NCBI RefSeq assembly: GCF_027887165.1
Contig: NC_077227.1
Location: 74,032,305 to 74,096,304 of the forward strand
Direction: 5' to 3'
Source of the DNA: Monodelphis domestica
Lineage: Eukaryota > Chordata > Mammalia > Didelphimorphia > Didelphidae
Length of the DNA stretch: 64,000 nucleotides
The notes below the pieces were generated by a model that was not told the origin of the DNA, searched no databases, and was given only the letters and a program-made list of their open reading frames with translations. How positions within the stretch are numbered: the stretch's first letter is position 1; the number at the start of each line of letters is the position of its first letter. This document shows, in pieces, positions 47,390 to 58,114 of this stretch. Position numbers and translations under genes: made by a program.

Positions 47390-48860
47390 GCAAAATAAAA
47401 AACTAGAAAGTGAACAAATTAAAAATCCTCAGATGAAGACTAAATTAGAGATCCTAAAAATCAAAGGAGAAATTAATAAAATTGAAAGTCAAAGAACTAT
47501 TGATTTAATAAATAAGACTAGAGGCTGGTACTTTGAAAAAAACAAATAAAATAGACAAAGTACTGGTCAGTCTAATTTTAAAAAAGAAAGAAGAAAACCA
47601 AATTGACAGTATCCAAGATGAAAAGGGAAACCTTATCTCTAATGAAGAGGAAATTAAGGCAATCATTAAAAACTATTATGCCCAATTATATGGCAACAAA
47701 TATGGCAATCTAGGTGATATGGATGATTTCTTACAAAAATATAAATTGCCTAGACTAACAGAGGAAGAAATAGATTATCTAAACAACCCCATATCAGAAA
47801 AAGAAATTGAACAAGCCATCAAGAACTTCCTAGGAAAAAATCCCCAGGTCCAGATGGGTTCACAAATGAATTCTATCAAACATTCAAAGAACAACTAACC
47901 CCAGTATTATACAAACTATTTGACAGAATAAGCAAAGAAGGAGTTCTACCAAATTCATTTTATGATACAAATATGGTACTGACCCCAAAACCAGGCAGGT
48001 CAAAAACAGAGAAAGAAAACTATAAGCCAATCTCCCTAATGAATATAGATGTAAAGATCTTAAATAGGATACTAGCAAAAAGACTCCAGCAAGTCATCAC
48101 AAGGGTTATTCACAATGACCAGGTGGGATTCATACCAGGAATGCAAGGATGGTTCAATATTAGGAATACCATCTATATAATTGACCATATAAACAAGCAA
48201 ACTGGCAAAAATCACATCATAATCTAAATAGATGCAGAAAAAGCCTTTGATAAAATACAACACCCATTCCTATTGAAAACACTAGAAAGCATAGGAATAG
48301 AAGGGCCTTTCCTAAAAATAATAAACAGTATGTATCTAAAACCATCAGCAAACATCATCTGCAATGGGGATAAACTAGAAGCCTTCCCAATAAGATTAGG
48401 AGTGAAACAAGGATGCCCATTATCACCTCTACTTTTTGACATTGTACTAGAAACACTAGCAGTAGCAATTAGAGAAGATAAAGGAATTGAAGGTATTAAA
48501 ATTGACAATGAGGAGACCAAGTTATCACTCTTTGTGGATGATATGATGGTCTACTTAAAGAATCCTGGAGAATCAACCAAAAAGCTAGTTGAAATAATCA
48601 ACAACTTTAGCAAAGTTGAAGGATACAAAGTAAATCCGCATAAGTCATCAGCATTTCTATATATCTCCAACCCATTTCAGCAGCAAGAATTACAAAGAGA
48701 AATTCCATTTAAAATCACCCTAGACAATATAAAATACTTGGGAATCTGTCTGCTGAGACAAACACAGGAACTATATGAACACAACTACAAAACACTCTCC
48801 ACACAATTAAAACTAGATTTAAACAATTGGAGAAACATTGATTGCTCATGGGTAGGATGA
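47390..48860 (+). pseudogene. L1 ORF2 fragment, connector and reverse transcriptase
   Basis: Connector KLESEQIKNPQMKTKLEILK, then [74 protein letters not shown] and [12 protein letters not shown] (FADD changed to FVDD). Frame changes occur near 47545 and 47860, and there is an in-frame stop at 48225-48227. No endonuclease and no Cys-rich C-terminus. Confidence 0.9.
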
Positions 48861-49013
48861 GCTAACATAATAAAAATTACAATCCTACCCAAATTAACTT
48901 ACTTATTTAGTGTGTCAACATGGAAATCTAGAGATCCCCAGTTTATTTAGTTTGAGTGTAGAAACCCCAGGTTTTGACCTTATCACAGGAGAGGTTTCCC
49001 CCTGAAGGAAGGT

Positions 49014-49219
49014 CCCACTTCACCAGACAAATAGACATCCACTTCAGCTTTGACGCAGTAGGTAGTGCGTCAGTCTCGCAAGCTGAAGGTCCTGAATTCG
49101 ATCCTCGGTAAGGAGGGTGTGATATACTGGGAGAGCCTTCTGGAGACAAAAGAGCTACTTGTCTTCAGATGGGATCTGCCTCCCACCTGAAGTGGATATC
49201 TATTGTCTGGTGAAGTGGG
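49014..49219. repeat. Fold-back structure: 33-34 base inverted arms around a tRNA-Met-like sequence
   Basis: The left arm 49014-49047 and right arm 49187-49219 are reverse complements with one mismatch and one gap (32 of 34). The 139 bases between them hold a tRNA-like part and a small hairpin (gacaa...ttgtc). I know no family with this structure. Confidence 0.85.
49049..49113 (+). pseudogene. tRNA-Met-like sequence (elongator type), degenerate
   Basis: 'gcagtaggtagtgcgtcagt', 'ctgaaggtcctgaattcgat' and 'cctc' match the D arm, anticodon stem and T arm of elongator tRNA-Met as I remember it. The anticodon loop is 'ctcgcaa', not 'ctcataa', and the acceptor ends do not pair. A- and B-box-like promoter elements are still visible (B box near 49094-49104). 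Confidence 0.7.
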
Positions 49220-49275
49220 GGGGGGGGGGGGTTGCAAAAAGTCAGACACAATTAAATGACTGAATGAAAACAATA
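49216..49275 (+). repeat. Poly-G run and RTE-type tail
   Basis: A G run of about 15 is followed by 'gttgcaaaaagtcagacaca' and 'attaaatgactgaatg', the tail shared with RTE elements and type B SINEs. Confidence 0.75.
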
Positions 49276-49405
49276 GTTATCAGCACCACCATCATCATTG
49301 CCATTATCATCATCATCAATGCCATCACCATCATCATCACTACCACCATCATCACCATCATCATCATCATCACTACTGTTACTATCACCAATACCACCAG
49401 TATCA
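49276..49405 (+). repeat. (CAT/CAC/ATC)n imperfect microsatellite
   Basis: About 130 bases of mixed ATC, CAC and ATT triplets. Confidence 0.9.
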
Positions 49406-49539
49406 TCACGGTTCTCATTACCTTAAGATCACATAGTCGCTTAGTTACAGTCTGTAGTCTAGGAATCAGTTCTTCAAATAGCGCTAAACTATTAGTATGA
49501 TGAGTTCAGGTCTGAGAACTTCTATCCTCCACCTCCTAA

Positions 49540-49985
49540 AGCTTGTTCAGGATCATGTTCATTGCTTCCATGGCACTATTTATCCATCTCATCCTCTATA
49601 GTCCCCCTAATCCTTTTGCCTTCAGCCTTTTCCAATATCAAGATCTTTTCCAGTGAGTCCTGCCTTCTCATTATGTAGCCAAAGTATTTAAGCTTCAACT
49701 TTAGTACCTGACCTGCCTGTGAACAGTCTTAATTTCTTTAAGTATTGACTGAATTGATCTCCTTGCTGTCCAAGAGACTCTCAAAAGGCTTCCCAACACC
49801 ATAATTCAAAATCGTTGATTCTATAGCATTCAGCTTTCCTTACACTCCAACTCTCACAGCCATGCATAGCCACTGGAAAAAACCATAGCTTTGACTCTAT
49901 GGATCTTTATCAACAAGATGACATCTATGCCTTTTAGTGTGCTGTCCAGATTTGCCATAACTTTTCACCCAGGAAGCAAGACTCT
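49540..49985 (-). mobile_element. RTE (BovB-like) LINE fragment, antisense
   Basis: 'ttgatctccttgctgtccaa', 'gagactctcaaaaggcttcc', 'ccaactctcacagccatgca' and 'gtgctgtccagatttgcc' follow the antisense BovB/RTE ORF2 text closely. No open frame remains. Confidence 0.75.
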
Positions 49986-49989
49986 CCAT

Positions 49990-50460
49990 TGTCTTCCAAA
50001 TAAAATAGAAATGCATTATGCTGGCCAAAAAAATTCTCTAAAATCTGGTACTACCCTACCTTTCCAGTCTTACCTAATTCTACTCTTTTTTCACCTACTC
50101 TATTCCAATCAAATTTTAGTATCTCCCAGACCCCACTCTCACACAACCCTCTTTTTTTTAATTCCTCTTCTTCAGCAACCCTCTCAAATATTACCTTCCA
50201 CTAAGCTTTACCCCCCACCCCAGCCCAAGTGAAAATGGTCTCATCTTCAAATTTCAGGTTACTTTGGGGCATTTTGGCTGCACTTTCTTATGAGTTTCTT
50301 ACTTTCCCCCCTGAATCATAGTTATATATGAATGTGCTTTACCACCCCCCAAGCCATACCCCTCTCTCCCATAGACTATAAACTCCTTGAAATCAAGATT
50401 TATGTCTTAACCGTCTCTGGGTCTCCAGAAATGATCACATTGCTCTCCACATGGGCTACT
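49990..50460 (+). repeat. L2 3' region
   Basis: 'actataaactccttgaaatc' and 'gtctctgggtctccagaaat' near the end; the upstream text is L2-like. Confidence 0.55.
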
Positions 50461-50521
50461 GACAGATGTTGCTAATTGGGGCTAATTCTATCATTTCTAA
50501 TTCATTAGTATCAGCTCTGAT

Positions 50522-50532
50522 TGGGGGGGGGG
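50522..50532 (+). repeat. Poly-G run (about 11 G)
   Basis: G run between an L2 end and a THER-like SINE (50555-50735: 'ttagtttcctcatctataaa'). Confidence 0.85.
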
Positions 50533-50929
50533 GTGTTGGGAAATCACAAGAGCTGATGTACAAGTTCTGTCTCTGACTTTTATGTGGGTGAATTATCCAA
50601 CTTACCTCCCTGAACCTTAGTTTCCTCATCTATAAAATGGAAGTATATCCTTCTTAGGGACATAATATCTACTTTCTTAGGGAGAGCAAACCATAAAATG
50701 CGATTTAAATGCAAGCTATTACTATCACAGTGCTACTAGACCCAAATTGCTGGGAAATAACACTTTGATTTTCTTTCTTTTCCATTAGTAGAGGTGGGTT
50801 GTGGGCAGTCATCTGCATTCACTTACCCAGTTCCCTTTGTGGTCAGTGAGGCTCAGAGTATGAGTAAGTTTGACCAGAGAACACAGCAGATCTAATTGTT
50901 CTACATATACCTCAAGCCCATGGCCTTTT

Positions 50930-51136
50930 TAAAACAAAAAAGTCCTTATCTTCTGTCTCATAATTGATACTAAGTATGGATTACAAGGCAGAAGAGGGGT
51001 AAGGGCTAGGTGATTAGGGTTAAGTGACTTGCCCAGAGTCACCCAGCTAGGAAGTGCCTGAGACAAGATATAGAACCCAGATCCTACTGACTCTAAGCCT
51101 GGCTCTCTTATCTACTGTGCTACCCAGATGTCCCTC
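50930..51136 (-). repeat. Marsupial tRNA-derived SINE (type A), antisense
   Basis: 'aagtccttatcttctgtctc', 'cttgcccagagtcacccagc', 'tgtgctacccagatgtccct'. Confidence 0.8.
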
Positions 51137-51224
51137 CATGGACTTTTAATAATAATTAATAATTGCATAATACTTCAAGGCTTGCAAAGTACTTTCCTCA
51201 CAGAAATCCTGAGTTAATATAATA

Positions 51225-51515
51225 ATTATAGTAATAATCAACATTTACATAGTGCTTTATTTTGAAAATCCCTTTACATACTCATTTCTCATTTGATTCC
51301 CACAAAAACCCCATGAGATAAGTGTTATTACTATCCCCATTTCACAAAAGAGGAAACTGAGCCTCAGAGATGCTAAGTCATTTGGCCAGGGCAATGCAGA
51401 TAGGTGTTATTATTATCTCCATTTTACAGTTGATGGAATTGGGGCAAACAGAGGTTAAGTGACTTTCCCAGGGTATCTAAGGCCAGATTTACTCAGGTCC
51501 TCCTGACTCCAGGCT
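51225..51515 (+). repeat. MIR-type CORE-SINE, with a second partial copy
   Basis: 'catttacatagtgctttatt', 'aagaggaaactgagcctcag', then a second 'attatctccattttacagtt' and 'gacttcccagg'-like part from about 51405. Confidence 0.7.
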
Positions 51516-51559
51516 CAGGAATTTACCCACTGTATAACCTAATATGTTGAAATAGATGA

Positions 51560-51760
51560 ATTTATAAGATCATAGACTGAGAAGTAGAAAGGATCTTAGA
51601 GGTCACTAAGCCTAAACTCTTCATTTTACAGATGAGGAAACTGAGGACCAGAGAGGATTGAATTATTTGCATAGGGTCCTATGGCTAGTAAATAGCTGAG
51701 GGAGGATTCAAACTCAGATCTTCCTAACTCTAGGTCTGCAATTCTATCCTTTTTGACACT
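51560..51760 (+). repeat. CORE-SINE
   Basis: 'aaaggatcttagaggtcact', 'cagatgaggaaactgaggac', 'gaggattcaaactcagatct'. Confidence 0.65.
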
Positions 51761-52019
51761 CCAAATTCTAAAATCATATGATCCAATTAATCTTAATCTT
51801 AATCTAAAGCTGTCTCACAAAGAAACTGTTGGAAAATGGAGATCCATTTTGGTATTTACAATGACTTACACTGCTCAGAGGCATCCCTTTGCTCTTGAAT
51901 CTATGAGGAGGGTGATTCTAGCACTGATTTCTTTTCAAATCTACTGTAGGATGTTATTCCTCTGGGCTTTGGGGGTAACAGAAATTCTTTGTCAAAATTC
52001 AAATGTTTTAAGAGGTTTT

Positions 52020-52560
52020 GCATAGATACATTTACTAGGTCTGTATTCCAAAGAGATCAAAGAAAAAGGAAAAGGGATTATATGTATAATATATATATAT
52101 TACAAATATATATAGATATATGTAAGCTTTTGGGAGGATGGCAAAAAAATAGGAAATTGAGGAGATGCCCATCAATTGGGTAATGATAAACTGTGGATGT
52201 AATTGTAATATCATTGTAATTGTATTGTGCTATAAGAAATAACAAGCAGGATGGTTTCAGAAAAACCTGGGAAGACTTACATGAACTGATACAAAGTAAA
52301 GTGAGCAGAACCAGGAGAACATTGTACACAGTAACAGCAATATTGTAAGGGTAATCAACTGTGAAAGACTTGGCTACTCTGATCAAGACAATGACCCAAG
52401 ACAATTTGAAAAGACCCCTGATGGAAAATGCCATCTACCTCCAGAGAGAGAGAGAGAGAGAGAACTGTGCAGACTGAAGTATATTTTTTACTACTTTATT
52501 ATTCACTTACTTTTAATTGTTAGATTAATTGTTTATTAATTATTAATTGTTAATTGTTTG
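52020..52560 (+). repeat. Old L1 3' region
   Basis: 'gaggagatgcccatcaattg', 'gtgagcagaaccaggagaac' and 'catctacctccagagagaga' are L1 ORF2-end and 3' UTR text. A short (TA)n lies at 52085-52125. Confidence 0.7.
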
Positions 52561-53104
52561 TTTTTTCAACATAGAAATCTGTTTTTTTTTCATGATTCCA
52601 CATGCATAATTGACATATTGCTTTCTTTCTCAGTAGGTGGTAGGGTGACCTACCAGGCCACCCTTAAATCTCTCAGTAGTGGAATAGAAACTAGGATATT
52701 GCCTTTTGTAGAAGGTCCAATGTTCATAAAAGAAGACTACAGAGTGTTTCTGCAAAGGGAAAAAAAGCAAGACATTTTCTGAATCTTTGACTTAAAAAAA
52801 AACTTGCTTTACCTCCCTAGCTTCAAAACTTACAGACTGACCTATCCACTCCCAGGAATAATGTAGAACTACTTATGTATTCACCTTAATGAACCTAATG
52901 AAGTGATTTCCCCTACTACCTTTCTCCTATACCTCTAAGCTATTTTGAAAGAACCATGACTCTTAAATGACTACACTAGCAGCCCCAATTTGTGTTAGAT
53001 AAGATAGATGCATACTTAAATGGGTAATAAATAGAAAAGTAAAGCAAGGAGGAAGAAAACAATTCTTTTCTTCCTTTTTAGAACTGTTAAGTTACTGAAT
53101 AACT
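52561..53104. other. Unassigned intergenic DNA
   Basis: No gene or repeat family recognised; the frame at 52558 has no domain. Confidence 0.3.
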
Positions 53105-53375
53105 AAAATGGGAGAGAACAATCATTTATTAAGTGTCTACTATGTGCCAGGCATTGTATTAAGCACTTTCCATATAATAACTCATTTAATCCTCACAACA
53201 GCTTGTGAAGTAAGTGCTATTACCATCCCCATTTTATAAATGCGGAAGATTTGGAAACTGAGTCTAACTTCTTCAAACAGAAGTTAAGTGACTTGCCCAG
53301 GATTACACAGCTAGAAAGTGTCAGGTGCTGGATTTAACTTGAGTCTATCATGACTTCAGTCTCCAGTGCTTTTGC
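53105..53375 (+). repeat. MIR-type CORE-SINE
   Basis: 'actatgtgccaggcattgta', 'aatcctcacaacagcttgtg', 'gacttgcccaggattacaca'. Confidence 0.75.
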
Positions 53376-53599
53376 CATTGTCCCAATGAAGTGGGGTGGG
53401 GGGATGAGTTAGTAGATTGGGGGGAAATGTTCCTCCTCACTGCTCCAAGCCCAGTACCAAGTCCCATCTTTCTGCAGGAATTATTTCTTGTCAGCCACTG
53501 GCTATCAACCATCGGCCACTTTGCTCCCTCTGTGGAATTCACAGAATATCTCAAGGCATTTATCAAAATTAGTCATTCTACTATTTCTTAAAAATTTCT

Positions 53600-53740
53600 A
53601 TGGAGGGAAAGCTAGATACTTCAGGGGATAGAGAGCCAACTCTGGACAATAGACATTTCCTAGCTGTGTGATCCTGGACAAGTCACTTAACCCCTATTGC
53701 CTAGCCCTTGGATGGAAGATAAAGGGTTAAAAAAAAAAGA
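53600..53740 (+). repeat. Degraded type A SINE
   Basis: 'gagagccaactctggacaat', 'cctagctgtgtgatcctgga', 'aacccctattgcctagccct' and an A-rich end. Confidence 0.6.
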
Positions 53741-53794
53741 TTTCCAATGAGAGACAAATGCACTGCCTACTAAGGCAGTGGACCCACTGTACCT

Positions 53795-54415
53795 ACAGAG
53801 GCAGTATGATTAAAGTGCCAGGCCTGGAAATGGGAAGACCTAAATTCAGTTCCAGCCTCTGATACTTATTAGCTTATGTGACCCTGAGCAAATCATTTAA
53901 CCTCTCACTCTTGCTCTCAGGCTCTCTCTCAGAGACGGATTCTCTCAGCAGAGTGGGGAACAGGGTGCAGCATTCTTGGCATCTTGGCAGTTTGGTGTTT
54001 GTGGATTGCCAGAGAGGTGACTGGGAGAAGCGTTGTAGCATGGGTTAGGTGAGGTGTCTTCCCTGAGTGAACTTGGTGAGGTGACTGATTCCTCCTTTCC
54101 TAGACCTCCAACTCCTATCTGGCTTGCCAGAACAGTCCAATTCCCTTTTCTCTCTCTCTTCTTAATTTCTTCCCTCTATTGTAATTAAGCCATCATAAAA
54201 ATCCCAAACTAACTTGAGTATTTTATTGGGATTTAATTTTAATTCCTGGCGACCACTAGTATAATATATTCAGTCGACAACCCTAATTTTTACCATTACA
54301 CTATCTATCTCTATTTCTTCAGCTGTAAAATGGGTATAATAATAGCACCTCTCTCCCAGTGTTGTTAGGAGGATCAAATGGATTAATATTTATCAAGGTG
54401 TCTAGCACATGGTAG
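53795..54415 (+). repeat. THER-like SINE split by an LTR-like insert
   Basis: The left part has 'taaattcagttccagcctct' and 'gagcaaatcatttaacctct'. The right part, from about 54301, has 'cagctgtaaaatgggtataa' and 'tgttgttaggaggatcaaat'. The two parts are consecutive in the SINE family. Confidence 0.65.
53912..54300 (+). mobile_element. Probable solo LTR of an endogenous retrovirus-like element (fossil)
   Basis: About 390 bases, bounded by tg and ca, inserted in a SINE. Its second half has a pyrimidine-rich stretch and an A-rich signal region of the kind seen in LTRs. No internal viral genes are present, so it would be a solo LTR. The family is not identified; it is younger than the SINE it sits in. 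Confidence 0.4.
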
Positions 54416-54427
54416 GCTGTTCTATAG

Positions 54428-54438
54428 GATGGTGATTG

Positions 54439-54485
<47 letters not shown>

Positions 54486-54630
54486 GTGATGGTGATGATG
54501 TTGATGATGATGATGTTGTTGATGATGATGATATTGTTAATGTTATTGTTGGTTTTTATGATGATGTAGATGTTGATGCTGTTGATATTGTTGATGCTGT
54601 GATGTTGATGATGATGATGATGGCAGGCCA
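54428..54630 (+). repeat. (TGA)n and (TTG/GAT)n compound microsatellite
   Basis: About 17 TGA units from 54440, then mixed GAT, GTT and ATT triplets. The His/Ile/Asn-rich antisense frame is an artefact. Confidence 0.95.
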
Positions 54631-54824
54631 TTTTACTTTTGAATGACACCAGTTATTAGAGTTTCCTTTTCATAGTATCAGACCTGTTTGACTTTCCTAA
54701 AAAATACTGTAATTCTAAAAACAGCACATCTTTGAGTGTTAAAGTGGGATGACATAATATCCATCTCCTTCCTGATTTCCCTACCACCTCTCAACACTAT
54801 TTCTTCAAGCAAGTTCTTTGATAC

Positions 54825-54985
54825 CTGAGGCAGCTGGAACAATAGAAAGAATATCAAATCTTGAGTCACACTCACTACCTCTTATCACATTTTCTATGGA
54901 CCTCAGTCTCATCGCCTGTAAACAAAAGGGGAAGTTGAACTAGATAACCTATGAAATCCTGCCCTCTAATTCTATGATCCTAATT
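54825..54985 (+). repeat. THER-like SINE fragment
   Basis: 'gaactagataacctatgaaa' and 'ctctaattctatgatcctaa' form a recognisable 3' part. Confidence 0.5.
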
Positions 54986-54999
54986 CAGTGTATTGATTT

Positions 55000-55440
55000 T
55001 CCTATGTTGTTCCAACTTCTGCTCTCTAGAGCCAAGCAGAAGTCTATTCCTTCTTCCATATGAGAGCCCTTCAGATATTTTAAGAAAGTTATCACCACCC
55101 CCACCCTAAGTTTTCTCTTCTAAAAATTAAACATCCTCTACATTTTTTCCTTTTTTTTAAACCCTTGCTTTTCATTTTAGAAAGCATTCAAGATTTTTTT
55201 GGCTCTTGACCCTGCCACCTAATGTGTTAAACTTCCCTCCCAGCTTTTCTGAAATTTGGAGCTTTGAAAAATATGGCATCTATGCATTTATCCACCTCAA
55301 TGATAAAAATACTAAATAGCACAGAGCTAAGCCCAAATCATTGAGGCACACCACTGGAGATTTCCCTCTAAGTTGACATTAAACCATTAATGGCTTTTTA
55401 AGAGATTTGACCATTCAACAGTTCGGAATCAACTTCTAAT
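55000..55440 (+). repeat. CR1/L3-like old LINE 3' sequence
   Basis: 'gagagcccttcagatatttt', 'atgataaaaatactaaatag', 'cacagagctaagcccaaatc' and 'gacattaaaccattaatggc' follow the CR1/L3 order. A T-rich stretch interrupts it near 55150. Confidence 0.5.
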
Positions 55441-55735
55441 GGTGCCCATTTCCCCCATTATTCACTGGGCTCTTGGCATATGCTATTTTATTATTTCTCT
55501 TTTTATGCATATCACAAATTCCCAATCCTATTAAAATTTCCTCAAGGTCAAGGATATATGTGAAGAGAGCCACACATGTAATTATATATACACTATGTAT
55601 GTATATAAATTTATGCATATTTATACCCAGAACCAGGTCTAGAAGGAGAAAATATAAGCAATTGTCTACATAAGAAGAAATAGGGAATGAAATGATGAAC
55701 ACTCACTTTTTTAACTAACACCTTATATAAATGTC

Positions 55736-55945
55736 CAATGAGACAGCTAAATGCAATAGTGGATAGATCTCTGGACATAGCATCAAGAAGATGTGAGTTA
55801 GAGTCCTTCCTTAGATACTTACAGCTGTATGACTCGGATTAAATACTTAATCTCTCTGTTCAAATGGATAACATATACGTCTATTCAAATATATGGTGCT
55901 TTGCAAATCTTAAAGCACTATATAAGTATTACCTAATATTACTGT
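55736..55945 (+). repeat. THER-like SINE
   Basis: 'gacagctaaatgcaatagtg', 'tagatctctggacatagcat', 'tgctttgcaaatcttaaagc'. Confidence 0.55.
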
Positions 55946-56465
55946 TATTTATCCCAGAAATTCTTCCATCCAAGTATTCATTTAGTGACATTAGCTTGTA
56001 CATGGAAGTCTCAAAGCCTCCCCTAACCAGGCAGGAGGATATGAGGGGGTGCATTTCTACTCTTTCCTGGGATTTACAATTGTCTTTGTCCCAACTTCAC
56101 AGACGGCTCTATCTATGGTGCCTGACACAGAGCAGATGCTAAATAAATATTTGTGATGATCATGTGCAAATAGGGGACTTGGGTATGATTTTTGTATGTT
56201 CACAGAAACCACTAGGAGAATTTCTATGAAGTTACAGAAAGAGCTTCTCTTGCCCCAAGAAAAGAAGGCATCCTTGATTTTTATCTGGGATAGGCTAAGG
56301 TTGCTTCTGACTGGCATCAGGATAGTATGGCTATGCCATTGTTTTTGAGCCATGTAGACAGCCTGCTGAATTAGCTTCCCCAGAATATGTGTAGCTGAGC
56401 ACATTTCTCAATCGTATCTTCTCTCTCCAAAAACAAAGCAAAACTAGACAAAAACAAGTCTATCA

Positions 56466-56535
56466 GCCCTTCCAGTAAAGTTGGGCATGAACTCTGGCCC
56501 CTTGCACAGTGCATGCCCAACTTTACTGGAAGGGC
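56466..56535. repeat. Perfect 24-bp inverted repeat with 22-base loop
   Basis: The left arm 56466-56489 and right arm 56512-56535 are exact reverse complements (24 of 24). One mismatch then three more pairs extend the stem inward. No tandem or SINE context explains it. Confidence 0.95.
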
Positions 56536-56734
56536 CAAAGGAGAAGCAACTGAGTGGCTGTCTTCTTGTTTTGGTTGCCCATCATCTCTGTATCAACCCC
56601 CAAATCAATAGAAGCCAAGGGACCAACCAGGAGGTGATGGTCCTGTGTGCCCAGTTCTATGAGAAGTCCTCCAGTTCAACCTCTTTTATCCAGCGCTTGG
56701 TGCCTAGTAAGCACTTAATAATTGTCTACTGTGA

Positions 56735-56995
56735 GAAGCTAAGCAACACAATGGTTAGTGCCCAACCTGGAATCAAAAAGACTCATTTTCCTGGGTTCAA
56801 ATCTGGTACCAGACACTTACTAACTATATGACTCTGGGTGAGTCATTTAATTCTGCTTGCCATCTTCCTCATCTGTAAAATGAGCTGAAGAAGGAAATCG
56901 CAAACTACCCCAATATTTTTGCCAAGAAAACTCCAAATGGGGTCACAAATAGTAGGATACAAGTGAAAAGAATGAACAAAAAAAATGTTTATTGA
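56735..56995 (+). repeat. RTE-tailed marsupial SINE (type B)
   Basis: 'cctgggttcaaatctggtac', 'tgagctgaagaaggaaatcg', 'tgccaagaaaactccaaatg' and 'ggggtcacaaatagtagg'. Confidence 0.8.
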
Positions 56996-56999
56996 CTGA

Positions 57000-57190
57000 C
57001 ACTAGTAGAACCATAGGATGTTAGAGCTAGAAGGCAGAAGGAACCTTATGGATCATCTAGTCCAATCTTTCTCATTTACACATCAGGAGGCTGAATCTCT
57101 GGGAGGTGAAAACACTTGACAGAAGTCACACAGAGCTGAGATTCAAACCCAAGACCTCTGACTCAACATCCAACATTCTTTCCATTAACC
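57000..57190 (+). repeat. CORE-SINE
   Basis: 'gagctagaaggcagaaggaa', 'gatcatctagtccaatcttt', 'gagattcaaacccaagacct'. Confidence 0.65.
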
Positions 57191-58114
57191 ACCAATTCAA
57201 ATGAATTGGAATAGAGGACACCATTGATGTTCTCCGCAAAACTAGAACATGGATTTCCAAGTCATTATTTCATGTGTTTTAAAGACAACAGAGAGCCCCA
57301 AAGTGACACCTGAATTTGCATTAGCAAAATTCCAATTAACTTACCATCTAATATTTGCTTGATTGCAGTGAGGTATCACTCCAGTTAAAAAGAACAGAAT
57401 TATTTTCCTGGCTTGACTCAAGGCTGCTTAAGAGGGTAGGAAAACTGTCTTGCGTCTGGTAAAAACACTGTGACTTGGACAAGATTCTCATGCTCATTAA
57501 ATAAGGAAGTGGGTAATGGAGTTCCACTTAAAATCAGCAGGAGACATTTATATCTTCAGTCTCTAGAGCTTTTGGTGGAAGTTTATCTTAACCACCGATT
57601 TAACACAAAATGAGAGTCAAGCCAAGACATTCAGTTTCACCAAGAATATTATTTCCCCAACTATATTTCATAGAACCTTGGTTTCCATAAGAAGAGGAGA
57701 TCTATGGGGAAAATCCACCAATAATTGTTGATGCTAGTGATATTCAATGTGAAATTATGCAGACATCAAAGTTCTTATTAAATGCAAGCATTTTTTTTTT
57801 GTAGGAAAGCTTAATTGCCTTAATTTTGCTAGTTTGACTTGAGATAGTGACAAATTATCCTTGTGGTAAATAAGGGGAAACATAGTAAGAAAGGATTGGG
57901 AGGTGATGATTAATTCTATTACAAGAGGAGCTGGTGGTTGATTGCTGCTCAGGTCCTTTGAGGGAAATGATGGTGATCCTGGAGAAGAAAAGGCAGCGGG
58001 AAATTAAAGCTGGCTCTAAGGATAAAAGAGGTACTAGACTAGTTCTCTGCTACTTGGACCTAGAGGGAAGAACTATGTGAGAAGGGGAAGGAGAAAAGGG
58101 ATTAGGAGAGAAGA
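57191..58114. other. Unassigned intergenic DNA
   Basis: No recognised repeat or gene. Confidence 0.3.

Larger units (their letters stand above)
45180..48920 (+). mobile_element. L1 LINE: 5' UTR, ORF1 and part of ORF2; endonuclease region and 3' end missing
   Basis: The 5' UTR starts 'gcagagtcaagatggcaact'. ORF1 follows in two frames and ORF2 in three. After the ORF1 end the spacer runs to about 47380, then ORF2 resumes directly in the connector before the reverse transcriptase ([19 protein letters not shown]), so about 400 N-terminal residues, including the endonuclease, are absent. The sequence stops near 48920 without a 3' UTR or poly(A). It cannot move by itself. Confidence 0.9.

Noticed and set aside
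49049-49113. A functional tRNA-Met gene
   Set aside because: Anticodon loop and acceptor stem are changed, so it can only be tRNA-derived or a pseudogene.
54422-54649. His/Ile/Asn-rich minus-strand frame
   Set aside because: Product of the TGA compound microsatellite.
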